Shown: positions 8,691-17,949 of the stretch, in pieces
How positions within the stretch are numbered: position 1 is the stretch's first letter
Layout: the number at the start of each line of letters is the position of its first letter
Assembly (NCBI RefSeq): GCF_001687365.1
Contig: NZ_LGLV01000004.1
Location: forward strand, 1 to 64,000
DNA from: Pararhizobium polonicum
GTDB lineage: Bacteria > Pseudomonadota > Alphaproteobacteria > Rhizobiales > Rhizobiaceae
Direction: 5' to 3'
Length of the DNA: 64,000 bases
The notes under the pieces: model-generated
Databases searched by the model: none
What the model saw: only the letters and a program-made list of their open reading frames with translations
What the model was told of the DNA's origin: nothing
Program-made: the position numbers and the translations under genes

Positions 8691-10088
8691 TTACCCCCTT
8701 CGCATGTTCGGGGCCTGACCGCCGATATTCGCCGCCGCCTTCAGCGCATTTGCGAGGTCGGTAAACGCATCGAAGGCCGGCCGCTCGCCCGGCGTCTGTT
8801 TCAAAATGTCGTAGATGACGGGAACCTGCTTGATCGCCATGTCCAGGTCCGGATCGCTGCCGGGACGATAGCCGCCGATCAGCCTGAGATCGCGGGTTTC
8901 CTCGAAGCGATGGATCAGCGATTTCAACCGCCCGACCAGCTTTTCCTGATCCGGGGACCATGCCTTGCGCGCCAGGCGGGATACGGATGCCAGCGGATTG
9001 ATCGGCGGATAGCGGCCCTCTTCGGCGAGGCTGCGGTCCATGACGATATGGCCGTCGAGAATGCCGCGCGTCGAGTCGGCGATCGGGTCATTGTGGTTGT
9101 CGCCGTCGACGAGAATGGAGATGATCGCGGTGATCGTCCCTGCCCCTTCGGCACCCGGACCGGCCCGCTCGAGCAGGCGTGGCAGCTCGGTGAAGACGGA
9201 GGCCGGATAACCGCGCGCGATCGGCGGTTCACCCGAGGCGGTCGCGACCTCGCGAATGGCATGGGCGAAACGGGTGACGCTGTCGACGATCAAAAGGACA
9301 TTGTCGCCCTGGTCGCGGTAATGTTCGGCAATCGTCACGGCCGTCAGCGGTGCCATCTTGCGCAGCATCGGGCTTTCATCGCTGGTGGCAACCACCGCAA
9401 CCGACTTGGAGAGGTTTTCGCCGAGCGTGTCCTCGATGAATTCGCGCACTTCGCGGCCACGTTCGCCGACCAGCGCGATGACGACCTTGTCGAAGGCATC
9501 GGCACGGGCGAGCATCGACAGCAATGTCGATTTGCCGACGCCGGAGCCTGCGAAAACGCCAAGACGCTGGCCGAGGCAGAGCGGGGAAAAGATGTCGATC
9601 GCCCGCACGCCAGTGCGGAAGCCATGTTCGACGCGCTTGCGGGTCATCGACGGCGGCGCGGTGTTGGAAATCGGCCGGCGGATATCGCCCTGCAGCAGCG
9701 GCCCGAGGCCGTCGATGGGCTCGCCGAGCGAATTGATCGTGCGGCCACACCAGCCTTCGGTCGGTGCAATACGGAAAGCGCCCTTGCGGATCACCGTGTC
9801 GTGAATGCCGATCGGATCGCCCGGCTCGATCGGGCAGACCACCACCGTTTCCTGCTCGACCTTGACGACCTCGCCCAGATGGACGCCGGTCGAACTCTTG
9901 TGCGCGACGAAATCGCCCAGACGCACATGGCGCGAAAGCCCGGTCACCGTGTAGTGGCCGGCCGAGATCGTCTGGACATGGCCGCCCGGTGCGATCGAAA
10001 ACTCCGGATTGGAATAGCGTCCGACAAGGCCCGCAAGCGCTGCAAGCGACGTCGACGAATTGCGGATCTGGATTTTCTCGTTGTGCAT
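8691..10088 (-). CDS. fliI: flagellum-specific ATPase FliI
   Basis: This is FliI (465 residues), the ATPase of the flagellar type III export apparatus. It carries a Walker A motif GSGVGKST (residues 181-188), the Walker B/ATPase stretch LLIVDSVTRFAHAIREVA, and the export-ATPase signature RGYPASVFTELPRLLERAG. An upstream TTG would add 20 residues; the ATG at 10088 has a good AGGA ribosome-binding site and was chosen. It is preceded by flgF and followed at four bases by the unrecognised membrane protein. Confidence 0.96.
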   Translation of the reverse strand: MHNEKIQIRNSSTSLAALAGLVGRYSNPEFSIAPGGHVQTISAGHYTVTGLSRHVRLGDFVAHKSSTGVHLGEVVKVEQETVVVCPIEPGDPIGIHDTVIRKGAFRIAPTEGWCGRTINSLGEPIDGLGPLLQGDIRRPISNTAPPSMTRKRVEHGFRTGVRAIDIFSPLCLGQRLGVFAGSGVGKSTLLSMLARADAFDKVVIALVGERGREVREFIEDTLGENLSKSVAVVATSDESPMLRKMAPLTAVTIAEHYRDQGDNVLLIVDSVTRFAHAIREVATASGEPPIARGYPASVFTELPRLLERAGPGAEGAGTITAIISILVDGDNHNDPIADSTRGILDGHIVMDRSLAEEGRYPPINPLASVSRLARKAWSPDQEKLVGRLKSLIHRFEETRDLRLIGGYRPGSDPDLDMAIKQVPVIYDILKQTPGERPAFDAFTDLANALKAAANIGGQAPNMRRG

Positions 10089-10169
10089 TCCGGTTCCTGC
10101 CGTCTGCCGGCCCCCGCCCCTAAAGAGCCTGCCCGGGCGTGGCTTCAATCTTTTTGAAAATCAGTGCTG

Positions 10170-10895
10170 CTACTTGCTGCCGCCGAGCGTCTTGATCGCT
10201 TCGTCCAGCGACGATTCGCTGTCGCGCATCAGCGCCGTGATGTTCTCGAAGGCGCGCGACACCATGATCAGCTGCGACATTTCCTGAACCGGATTGACGT
10301 TGGATTCTTCGACATAGCCCTGCATCACGCCAACATCGAAGCGATCGACGACCGGCTCGGGCTGCGAATTGGGGATGACGGCGCTGTTGTCGTAGCGGGA
10401 AAAACCGTTGCTGAAATTGGCCTCGTAGAGGCCGAGTGCTGCCACCTGCGCGCCATTCTGCTGAATGGAGCCGTCCGCTCCCACCTTGATGTCGCTGGCC
10501 TGCGGATTGAGCTGGATCGGCGCGCCGCCGGCATCGAGAACCGGGTATCCCCGAAGGGTCACCAGCTCGCCTGTTCCCGTCATGGTAAAGCGGCCGTCGC
10601 GGGTCAGAGCCGTGCCGCCGGGCGTATCGATCTGGAACCAGGCGTCGCCCTTGATGGCAAAATCCAGTTCGCTGCCGGTACGGCTCAGGCCGCCATTGTT
10701 GGTGTTGAGGAATTCCTGCCCTTCGGACACAAACGATACTTTTGCGGGCTTCGTATCGCCAAGCAACTGGTTGAACTTCACTTCCGTCGAACGGAAGCCG
10801 ACCGTGCTCGAATTGGCGACGTTGTCGGCCAGTGTGTTCATGCGTTTTTCAAGTGCCATCTGGGATGAGACAGCAACATAGAGACCGGTTTGCAT
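10170..10895 (-). CDS. flgF: flagellar rod protein FlgF
   Basis: This is FlgF (241 residues), a proximal rod subunit. The N-terminus MQTGLYVAVSSQMALEKRMN and the loop LADNVANSSTVGFRSTEVKF are typical of FlgF (compare FlgG at 5968). The C-terminal EMSQLIMVSRAFENITALMR is the rod-family helix. It follows the DUF1217 gene almost directly and precedes fliI. Confidence 0.95.
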   Translation of the reverse strand: MQTGLYVAVSSQMALEKRMNTLADNVANSSTVGFRSTEVKFNQLLGDTKPAKVSFVSEGQEFLNTNNGGLSRTGSELDFAIKGDAWFQIDTPGGTALTRDGRFTMTGTGELVTLRGYPVLDAGGAPIQLNPQASDIKVGADGSIQQNGAQVAALGLYEANFSNGFSRYDNSAVIPNSQPEPVVDRFDVGVMQGYVEESNVNPVQEMSQLIMVSRAFENITALMRDSESSLDEAIKTLGGSK

Positions 10896-10896
10896 A

Positions 10897-11676
10897 TCAG
10901 CGTCCCCCGAGTTTCAGCGTATTGATGGAGAGAAGGAGATCGGAGGAAATTCCATAGCCGCTGGAAGAGCCAAAGACGGCGAGCGGATCATAAGGGTCCG
11001 AAGAGTTGTTGATTTCCCAAAGGGCGGTGAAGCGTTCGAGCAGTTTCGACAGCTTGGCCGGGTCCTTGAAATCCTTGATATCGATTGATTTTTCGATCAC
11101 GGCCGCCTGCTTGTCGATATCGGAAGCGGCAAATTCGTCCGGCATCTGCAAGAGCGTGCGGGTGACCTGCGCCAGGGCGTCGTCAGCCAGCAATCCGAAG
11201 GCGCTGGTGATCGACGGCGCCATGCGCTGGAAATAGAGCGCCAGGCGGACGCCGGCATTTTCCTGGCCGGCGTTCTGCTCCAGCGTCTGGCGCGCATATT
11301 TGTCGGCGACGCCCTTCTGGGCCTTGTCAAAGGATGTCGCCGCAGCGCCGTTGCGGGCAAAATTCAGAGATTCCACCAGGTCGGAATAACGGCTGTCGCT
11401 CAGCTTCTTGGCAAAGGCGTCATCGGTGTCGATACCTTCCGTCAACACCTTGCGCATGAAGGCCTTGGCATAGCCCATGTCTTCGAGGCCATGCGCCTTG
11501 ATGGCGTAGTTATAAAGGCGCGTATCGGCGAAGAAGTCGTCGATCGTTTTGACGTTGCCGATATGGGCGAGATAATATTCGGTTTCCCGCGCCACATCCG
11601 GTTGCTCGGACACCCGTTCCAGCGACTTGGACAGATTGCCTGCGATCATCTGGTAGCTGGTATATGTCGTCGTCAC
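10897..11676 (-). CDS. DUF1217 family flagellar-cluster protein
   Basis: This is a DUF1217 protein (259 residues from this start), a mainly helical family found in alphaproteobacterial flagellar clusters and without an assigned reaction. Recognisable parts are SYQMIAGNLSKSLERVSEQP, the block VKTIDDFFADTRLYNYAIKA and a C-terminal ALWEINNSSDPYDPL. The GTG at 11676 has a GGGGA ribosome-binding site six bases upstream. An ATG at 11697 would add seven residues but lacks a visible site. It ends one base before flgF, so it probably starts the operon DUF1217-flgF-fliI-8148 gene. It is divergent from motA. Confidence 0.8.
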   Translation of the reverse strand: MTTTYTSYQMIAGNLSKSLERVSEQPDVARETEYYLAHIGNVKTIDDFFADTRLYNYAIKAHGLEDMGYAKAFMRKVLTEGIDTDDAFAKKLSDSRYSDLVESLNFARNGAAATSFDKAQKGVADKYARQTLEQNAGQENAGVRLALYFQRMAPSITSAFGLLADDALAQVTRTLLQMPDEFAASDIDKQAAVIEKSIDIKDFKDPAKLSKLLERFTALWEINNSSDPYDPLAVFGSSSGYGISSDLLLSINTLKLGGR

Positions 11677-11860
11677 GACGTTTCCCCGTTCATCCATTGG
11701 AAATGGCGCAAGAAGCGCCGATCGAACGGAAACCTGACGGCTGTTGCTTGCGCGAACCTGTTTCCGTGCAAGGGCTGAAAACGGGGCCGACAGCCAGCCT
11801 CACGCAAGGCTGACAGCCTAACGATACGGTCGAAAATCCACCATTGCGACAGGTATCGAA

Positions 11861-12739
11861 ATGAACATCATCATCGGGTTCCTCTTGACATTGGGCTGTA
11901 TTCTCGGTGGCTTCATCGCCATGGGCGGCCATATGGAGGTCCTGAACCAGCCCTTCGAGCTCATCATCATCGGCGGCGCCGGCGTCGGCGGCTACATCAT
12001 GGCCAATTCGATGAAGGTGCTGAAGGATACCGGCAAGGCGCTGGGTGAAGCCTTCACCCACAGGGTACCGAAGGAGCGCAATTATCTCGACACGCTGGGC
12101 GTTCTCTACAGCCTGATGCGCGACCTGCGCACGAAGTCGCGCAACGAGATCGAAAGCCACATCGACAATCCGGACGAATCCGCGATATTCCAGGCCGCTC
12201 CGACGGTGTTGAAAAACAGGGAGCTGACGGCCTTCATCTGTGACTACGTCCGCCTCATCATCATCGGCAATGCCCGCTCACACGAGATCGAGGCGCTGAT
12301 GGACGAGGAAATCAACACGATCACCCACGACAAGATGAAGCCCTACCACGCACTGACGACGATGAGCGATGCCTTCCCGGCCATCGGTATCGTCGCTGCG
12401 GTTCTCGGTGTCATCAAGGCGATGGGTTCGATCAGCGAGGCGCCCGAGATTCTCGGCGGCAAGATTGCCGCCGCCCTCGTCGGGACCATGCTCGGCATCT
12501 TCCTGTCCTACTGCATCGCCAGCCCGGTGATCGCCAACATCAAGGCCGTCCGCGACAAGCAGAACCGCCTCTACATCATCGTCAAGCAAACCCTGCTTGC
12601 CTACATGAACGGTTCCGTCCCGCAGGTCGCGCTCGAATATGGCCGCAAGACCATTTCGGCCTACGAGCGCCCCTCGATCGATGCCGTCGAACAGGAAATG
12701 ATGAACCCCGGTGGCGGCAGCGAAAGCAAGGCGGCTTGA
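11861..12739 (+). CDS. motA: flagellar motor stator protein MotA
   Basis: This is MotA (292 residues), the proton-channel stator subunit that pushes on FliG. It has four membrane segments: about residues 2-20, 28-48, a pair around 165-220. The long cytoplasmic loop and the family signatures [20 protein letters not shown] and [20 protein letters not shown] are present. It is the first gene of the plus-strand run motA-fliM-fliN-fliG, with four bases before fliM. No motB is in the window; its partners are expected elsewhere. Confidence 0.97.
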   Translation: MNIIIGFLLTLGCILGGFIAMGGHMEVLNQPFELIIIGGAGVGGYIMANSMKVLKDTGKALGEAFTHRVPKERNYLDTLGVLYSLMRDLRTKSRNEIESHIDNPDESAIFQAAPTVLKNRELTAFICDYVRLIIIGNARSHEIEALMDEEINTITHDKMKPYHALTTMSDAFPAIGIVAAVLGVIKAMGSISEAPEILGGKIAAALVGTMLGIFLSYCIASPVIANIKAVRDKQNRLYIIVKQTLLAYMNGSVPQVALEYGRKTISAYERPSIDAVEQEMMNPGGGSESKAA

Positions 12740-12743
12740 TCCG

Positions 12744-13691
12744 ATGACTGTAGCAAGCAAGAACAACGTATACACCTTCGACCGCAAGCTGCTCGCCCGG
12801 ATGACCGGCGGGCTCGGCGATACCAAGACGATCGGCAAGCTGTGCGGCGAGATCGGACAGGTCTTTACCGAATTCCTGCCCGACATCTTTCAGAACGAGA
12901 CCGGTCTCGACATCGAGATCGGTTATGCCGGCTTCGATACGGGCCTGAAGTCGGAGTTGATCGCCAATCTCGGCAATGGCGTGGCCTTGTGCGATACGTC
13001 GCTGCGCAACTGGTGCCCTGATTTCACTATCAGCTGCGACAGCCCGGTCATCATCACGCTCATGGAAGTTCTGCTCGGTGCTCCGCCTTCATCCATCGAA
13101 GAGCCGAAGCCGCGCACGCTCTCCAACATCGAGCTCGATGTGGCGACGATGATCTTCGAGAAGGTCGCGGATGTACTCAAGTCGGCAGTCAGCGTTGCGG
13201 GCAGCTTCGAGCCGGTCGTCGGACGGCCCTATAATGCCAGTGAACGGCCGGCAGCGGATCCGGAGGTCGCCGATGTCTATGCAGCCTGCATCAATGTGAC
13301 GATGGGCCTCGGGCCTGTCCTTTCGACCTTTTCGATCATCGTCCCGCAGCAGACCTTGCTGAAGACGACCGTCATTTTTCCAAAGGGCGTCGGCCAGGGC
13401 CGCAAGGCCAAGGGGGAATGGGGCGAACAGCTGGAACAGCAAGTCCGCCGCTCCACCGTCAATCTCGAAGCGCGCATCAAGCTGCAGAACCTGACCCTTG
13501 ACACCATCAGCCGCCTGCAGCCCGGCGACGTCATTCCGTTCCAGGATACCAAGGATGTCCGCGTCGAGATCAACGCCAACGGCCGCGACCTCTATGTCTG
13601 CGAGTTCGGACGGTCCGGCGCGAAGTACACGGTTCGGATCAAGGACACCCACGGCTCGGAGAGCGACATTCTCCACCATCTGATGCGTTAA
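12744..13691 (+). CDS. fliM: flagellar motor switch protein FliM
   Basis: This is FliM (315 residues), the C-ring switch protein that contacts FliG and FliN and receives CheY-P. The CheC-like middle domain (about 40-220) and C-terminal SpoA domain (about 235-310, with LEARIKLQNLTLDTISRLQP) are seen. The N-terminal LSQxEID motif that binds CheY-P in enteric bacteria is not visible; the protein begins MTVASKNNVYTFDRKLLARM. Divergent FliM proteins of this kind are usual in rhizobia. The start is four bases after motA; an upstream in-frame ATG inside motA was rejected. Confidence 0.92.
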   Translation: MTVASKNNVYTFDRKLLARMTGGLGDTKTIGKLCGEIGQVFTEFLPDIFQNETGLDIEIGYAGFDTGLKSELIANLGNGVALCDTSLRNWCPDFTISCDSPVIITLMEVLLGAPPSSIEEPKPRTLSNIELDVATMIFEKVADVLKSAVSVAGSFEPVVGRPYNASERPAADPEVADVYAACINVTMGLGPVLSTFSIIVPQQTLLKTTVIFPKGVGQGRKAKGEWGEQLEQQVRRSTVNLEARIKLQNLTLDTISRLQPGDVIPFQDTKDVRVEINANGRDLYVCEFGRSGAKYTVRIKDTHGSESDILHHLMR

Positions 13692-13751
13692 AAACCCCCT
13701 GCCTTACCCGGCAACATGGTTGGGGCAAGTTTCAACTGGAATAGTTTGCAC

Positions 13752-14360
13752 ATGGCACCGAAGAAAGCACCAATAGAAGACAAGACGATCCTGAACGCCG
13801 GCGATGCCGAGCTCGATCAGGCCATCGACGATCTGCGCGGCGTCCTGCAAAGCGACGCAACAGGCGCCGTGCCGGAAACCGATTTCGGCATGGATTTCGC
13901 GGCAACGCCCGCAGCCGGTGAAACCACCGATTTCGGCAGCACGTTCGCAACATCCGACAGCGATCTCAGCAGCTTCGGCGGCGATTTCAGCAGCAGCAGT
14001 TTCGGCGATGTGAACCCGGAACCGGCCTCATCGGCCTTCGACACAGGCTCGTTCGCGGACAGCACCTTCGAGGATCACGCCTCGAGCGAGCCCGGCAGCA
14101 GCATGACGGCCAATCTCGATCTGATCATGGACATTCCGATCGACGTCCAGATCGTTCTCGGCACCAGCCGCATGCAGGTCTCCGGCCTGATGAACCTGAC
14201 GGAAGGTGCGACCATCGCGCTTGATCGCAAGATCGGCGAACCGGTCGAAATCGTCGTCAACGGCCGGGTCATCGGCCGTGGCGAAATCACCGTCCTTGAC
14301 GAAGACGAAACGCGTTTCGGTGTAAAACTCATCGAGATCAAGGGTACCAGTAAAATTTGA
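13752..14360 (+). CDS. fliN: flagellar motor switch protein FliN
   Basis: This is FliN (202 residues), a C-ring subunit. The C-terminal 80 residues form the SpoA domain ([20 protein letters not shown] and [20 protein letters not shown]). The N-terminal part is much longer than in enterics: residues about 33-118 are low-complexity and rich in Ser, Asp, Gly and Phe ([28 protein letters not shown]). An upstream ATG at 13716 would add 12 residues; the ATG at 13752 is preferred because MAPKKAP-like starts are familiar for rhizobial FliN. It lies between fliM and fliG. Confidence 0.93.
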   Translation: MAPKKAPIEDKTILNAGDAELDQAIDDLRGVLQSDATGAVPETDFGMDFAATPAAGETTDFGSTFATSDSDLSSFGGDFSSSSFGDVNPEPASSAFDTGSFADSTFEDHASSEPGSSMTANLDLIMDIPIDVQIVLGTSRMQVSGLMNLTEGATIALDRKIGEPVEIVVNGRVIGRGEITVLDEDETRFGVKLIEIKGTSKI

Positions 14361-14388
14361 ACCCGGTCAGGGTCATAAGGATTAATCC

Positions 14389-15420
14389 ATGATGGATTTC
14401 GACAATTTTGAAGCTTCGGCGCTCTCCCGGCCACTCACCCAGATGGATAAGGCTGCTGCCGTTCTCCTGGCAATGGGCAAGCCAATTGCCGGCAAGTTGT
14501 TGAAATTCTTTACGCAGAGCGAGTTGCAGGGGATCATCGCCTCGGCCCAGTCGCTCCGCTCGATCCCGCCTCACGAACTGGAAATCCTGGTGAACGAGTT
14601 CGAGGACCTGTTCACCGAAGGTGCCGGCCTGATGGATAATGCCAAAGCCATCGAAGGCATTCTGGAAGAAGGCCTGACACCGGACGAGGTCGACGGGCTG
14701 CTTGGCCGCCGCACCGCCTTTGCCTCCTATGAAGCCAATATCTGGGATCGCCTGCAGGATTCCGATCCGGTTTACGTCGCCCAGAGCCTGGGCAAGGAAC
14801 ATCCGCAGACGATCGCCTATGTCCTGTCGATGATGCCGTCGACCTTCGGCGCGAAGGTTCTGCTGCAGCTGCCGGAAAGCGGCCGCGCCGATATCATCAA
14901 CCGTGCGGTCAACATGAAGAATGTCAGCCCGAAGGCCGCGCAGATCATCGAGACCCGCGTGGTCGAGCTGATGCGCGAGCTGGACGCGGATCGCAACTCC
15001 GTAGGCTCGATCAAAATCGCCGAGGTCATGAACGAACTCGAGAAGACCCAGGTCGATACGCTGCTTGCCTCGCTGGAATCGATCAGCACCGAATCGGTCA
15101 AGAAGGTTCGCCCGAAGATCTTCCTTTTCGACGATGTCCTCCATATGCCGCAACGCAGCCGCGTTCAGCTGTTCAACGACGTCTCCGGCGACATCATCAC
15201 CATGGCGCTGCGCGGCTCGGGCATGGAACTGCGCGAATCGGTCCTCGCCTCGATCGGCGCCCGCCAGCGCCGCATGATCGAATCGGATCTCGCCGCCGGC
15301 GACGTCGGCATCAATCCACGCGACATCGCCATCGCCCGCCGTTCGATTACGCAGGAAGCCATTCGCCTCGCCGCCAGCGGCCAGATCGAACTCAAGGAAA
15401 AGGAAGCAGCGGCGGCCTGA
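14389..15420 (+). CDS. fliG: flagellar motor switch protein FliG
   Basis: This is FliG (343 residues), the rotor protein that generates torque with MotA and binds FliF. The N-terminal domain has LTQMDKAAAVLLAMGKPIAG, the middle domain has LGKEHPQTIAYVLSMMPS, and the C-terminal domain carries the charged torque helix MELRESVLASIGARQRRMIE. Two adjacent ATG codons are possible starts. It ends the motA-fliM-fliN-fliG run, followed by a strong terminator. Confidence 0.97.
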   Translation: MMDFDNFEASALSRPLTQMDKAAAVLLAMGKPIAGKLLKFFTQSELQGIIASAQSLRSIPPHELEILVNEFEDLFTEGAGLMDNAKAIEGILEEGLTPDEVDGLLGRRTAFASYEANIWDRLQDSDPVYVAQSLGKEHPQTIAYVLSMMPSTFGAKVLLQLPESGRADIINRAVNMKNVSPKAAQIIETRVVELMRELDADRNSVGSIKIAEVMNELEKTQVDTLLASLESISTESVKKVRPKIFLFDDVLHMPQRSRVQLFNDVSGDIITMALRGSGMELRESVLASIGARQRRMIESDLAAGDVGINPRDIAIARRSITQEAIRLAASGQIELKEKEAAAA

Positions 15421-15457
15421 CCGGGTACCGTACCGCCTCCACACACCCGCCGACATG

Positions 15458-15493
15458 AAAAGCCCATCAATAGGTTCCGGTTGATGGGCTTTT
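15458..15493 (+). terminator. rho-independent terminator after fliG
   Basis: The 13-base arms AAAAGCCCATCAA (15458-15470) and TTGATGGGCTTTT (15481-15493) pair perfectly across a ten-base loop, and the right arm ends in a T run. It lies 38 bases past the fliG stop. Being symmetrical in A and T it could work in either direction. It separates motA-fliG from flhB. Confidence 0.85.
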
Positions 15494-15633
15494 CCGTTGA
15501 AGGGACATCTGCTCTCTTCTACTTTCTGTGAAGCGTCTGATTTCCGCGCATATCTTTCTTGCATGGCCTGCGGCCCCGGCTCACAACCGTTCGGCGGCAA
15601 TGGCTGCCATCAGAGGCGAGAGGTCTTCATCCG

Positions 15634-16710
15634 ATGTCGGACGATCAGGACAAAGACAGTAAAACAGAATCCCCGTCCGAGAAAAAAATGACCGACGCCA
15701 TCGAGAAGGGCAATACGCCTTTCTCGCGCGAAGTCACCATGTTCGCCTCGGTCGTCGCCATCTACATCTTTGTCGTTTTCTTTCTGCCGCAGGGGTTTGC
15801 CACCGTCGCGGAAGCGCTGAAGGATGTTTTCGAGCAACCGGAAGCCTGGCGCATCGAATCGTCGACGGACGTGGTTGCGCTGGTCTCGCATCTGCTCTGG
15901 AAGGCGAGCGCGTTGCTCATTCCGTTTTTCACGCTGCTGATCGTCTTCGGGATCGGTTCGTCGATCCTGCAGAACCTGCCGTCGCCGGTGCTCGACCGCA
16001 TCGCGCCGAAGATGAACCGGATTTCGCCGGCATCGGGCTTCAAGCGCATTTACGGCATTCAGGGCGTCGTTGAATTCGCCAAGTCCTTCGCCAAGGTCGC
16101 GGTCGTTTCTCTCATCATCGTGCTGACCCTCTGGAACGACTATTACGCCACGCTCGATTCGATGTTTTCGGATCCGCTGACGATCTTTGCGACCATATCG
16201 AAAGACTTCAACCAGATCATGATTGTCGTCCTGATTTCGACGGCGGTCATCGCCATCGCCGATTTCTTCTGGACGCGGCATCACTGGTACACCGAGTTGC
16301 GGATGACCAAGCAGGAGGTCAAGGAAGAGCTGAAGCAGTCGCAGGGCGACCCGATCATCCGGGCGCGGCTTCGTTCCATTGCCCGCGACCGTGCCCGCCG
16401 GCGCATGATTACCTCGGTTCCCCGCGCCACGCTGGTCATCGCCAACCCGACTCACTATGCCGTTGCGCTGCGCTATGTCCGCGAGGAAGGCGATGCGCCG
16501 GTGGTGGTCGCCAAGGGCCAGGACCTCGTCGCCCTGAAGATCCGCGAGATCGCGGAGAAAAATGGCATCCCTGTTTTTGAGGACCCGCCCCTCGCACGCT
16601 CAATGTTTGCGCAAGTCTCGGTAGATAGTGTGATTCCACCGGTGTTTTATAAGGCAGTTGCCGAACTCATCCACCGGATCTATGCAACGCAGCCGAAACG
16701 GATGACGTAA
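15634..16710 (+). CDS. flhB: flagellar export protein FlhB
   Basis: This is FlhB (358 residues), the export-gate protein that switches substrate class. It has an N-terminal basic segment ([20 protein letters not shown]), four membrane helices, and a cytoplasmic domain with the autocleavage motif NPTH at about residues 271-274. The start at 15634 was chosen from the family start [18 protein letters not shown]; a longer in-frame extension has no family similarity. It is followed at five bases by an unrecognised gene. Confidence 0.96.
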   Translation: MSDDQDKDSKTESPSEKKMTDAIEKGNTPFSREVTMFASVVAIYIFVVFFLPQGFATVAEALKDVFEQPEAWRIESSTDVVALVSHLLWKASALLIPFFTLLIVFGIGSSILQNLPSPVLDRIAPKMNRISPASGFKRIYGIQGVVEFAKSFAKVAVVSLIIVLTLWNDYYATLDSMFSDPLTIFATISKDFNQIMIVVLISTAVIAIADFFWTRHHWYTELRMTKQEVKEELKQSQGDPIIRARLRSIARDRARRRMITSVPRATLVIANPTHYAVALRYVREEGDAPVVVAKGQDLVALKIREIAEKNGIPVFEDPPLARSMFAQVSVDSVIPPVFYKAVAELIHRIYATQPKRMT

Positions 16711-16715
16711 TCCCA

Positions 16716-17156
16716 ATGAAAAAATGCGAATATTCGGAACAACGCGAGAAAATAGTAGCCGAAGCGATTCGTCCCGTCGCTACGGAATTGCGCTTGATCG
16801 ATGCGGCCGACTTCATCGCCCTGCTCCGCTTTGAATCGCATGGGAGCCTGGCCGACCTGGTCTCATCCGCGGCGGAACTCTATTTTCTTCCCGGAACGGT
16901 GAATTTCGGGATCGGCGGCAACTACTCGCTGGACTGGGACACGGAGCCGGAAATTACGCTCGATCTCGAACTGAAGCCGGACGGCGTGACGATCTATGCC
17001 CAGCTTGCCCTGGGCAAGGATTCAGCCGGCCTTGAGATCAACCATATCGCGTTTCAGAGCCCGTCCAACAATCCGGACGAAAATACCGCGTTCCTCGCCA
17101 GGAGCCTGAACGCTGCGAAGTTTGTCAAATCCTATCCGACCGCTCTTGCGAGTTGA
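16716..17156 (+). CDS. unrecognised conserved-looking protein after flhB
   Basis: I do not recognise a family for this 146-residue protein. It is soluble by composition, without signal peptide or membrane segment, and probably alpha/beta. It begins five bases after the flhB stop, so it is likely in the same transcript. The segment YSLDWDTEPEITLDLELKPD looks like two beta strands, and the tail ALAS ends shortly before the convergent visR gene. A function in export or motility can only be guessed from position. In other rhizobia a short hypothetical gene also follows flhB, as far as I recall. Confidence 0.7.
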   Translation: MKKCEYSEQREKIVAEAIRPVATELRLIDAADFIALLRFESHGSLADLVSSAAELYFLPGTVNFGIGGNYSLDWDTEPEITLDLELKPDGVTIYAQLALGKDSAGLEINHIAFQSPSNNPDENTAFLARSLNAAKFVKSYPTALAS

Positions 17157-17192
17157 GGTCCGGATCCCGGCCATGACGGCCGAAAAATCCAA

Positions 17193-17939
17193 TCAGCTGA
17201 TATAACCGAGACGAATGGCCTTGGCGATCGCCTGGATTCTGTTGACCGAATCCAGCTTGGTCGTCGCCGCGCCAAGATAAGCATTGACCGTATGAACCGA
17301 CAATCCCATCTTCTCGGCGATCTCTTCGCTGATATAGCCGTCGCCGGCCATCTGCAGGCAACTGATCTCGCGATCGCTGAGCGATTCGGCCGGGAGCATG
17401 CGCCGTTCGTCCGCCGCCAGCAGGTCCATCATGATCTGGCAGCTTCGGCCGTGCAGATCGATGATCACTTCGCTCGTCAGGTCGATGTAGCTGCCCGTGA
17501 AGACGATGTAACCATTGCCCTGGGCGCCGAGCCTGACCGGCAGCGCGATGCCGGAATAGGGCAATATCCGTGCAGGCAGGCGCTGGGTAAAGCGGGCGAA
17601 ATCCGACGTCTCCGCGGCCTGATGCTCGCCCATGCCGTTCCACATGAGCGGCAGCAGCGACGCATCCAGATGCGCCAGCATCTCGTCGCCATAGGCCGAC
17701 ACCAGTTCATGCGCCGTTGCTTCCGCTTCGCCGCCCCAGTTGTCGAGGACGCAGCTCAGCTTGCGCGACGCCGGCAGTCCGTTTCCGTTCAGCCGCAGGA
17801 CGGCAAAGTTCCTGGCGCCGATCTGCTTCTGCATGGCCTGAAGACGGGCCACGAGCGTTGCCGCCCGTGAGGCCCTCGCCTGCTGCCGACCAGTCTTGCA
17901 ATCGTCTCCTATACGCGGGTTCGGGAGGAAATAGGTCAT
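17193..17939 (-). CDS. visR: LuxR-type transcriptional regulator VisR
   Basis: This is VisR (248 residues), partner of VisN. Together they form the master regulator of motility and chemotaxis genes in Sinorhizobium and Agrobacterium. The N-terminal part is an autoinducer-binding-like sensor domain; the C-terminal GerE/LuxR helix-turn-helix is LSDREISCLQMAGDGYISEE followed by IAEKMGLSVHTVNAYL. The start at 17939 follows visN by ten bases with an AGGA site; an upstream in-frame ATG lies inside visN. The position next to flhB and fliF matches the S. meliloti order. Confidence 0.92.
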   Translation of the reverse strand: MTYFLPNPRIGDDCKTGRQQARASRAATLVARLQAMQKQIGARNFAVLRLNGNGLPASRKLSCVLDNWGGEAEATAHELVSAYGDEMLAHLDASLLPLMWNGMGEHQAAETSDFARFTQRLPARILPYSGIALPVRLGAQGNGYIVFTGSYIDLTSEVIIDLHGRSCQIMMDLLAADERRMLPAESLSDREISCLQMAGDGYISEEIAEKMGLSVHTVNAYLGAATTKLDSVNRIQAIAKAIRLGYIS

Positions 17940-17949
17940 GGCCGGCGTC

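Noticed and set aside
8547-10157. 536-codon plus-strand frame opposite fliI
   Set aside because: FliI with intact ATPase motifs lies on the minus strand over the same bases; the frame is Arg/Asp-rich without domain pattern.
17160-17190. Hairpin CGGCC/GGCCG between the 16716 gene and visR as a terminator
   Set aside because: The stem is only five bases and the A/T run lies on the wrong side for termination in either direction.
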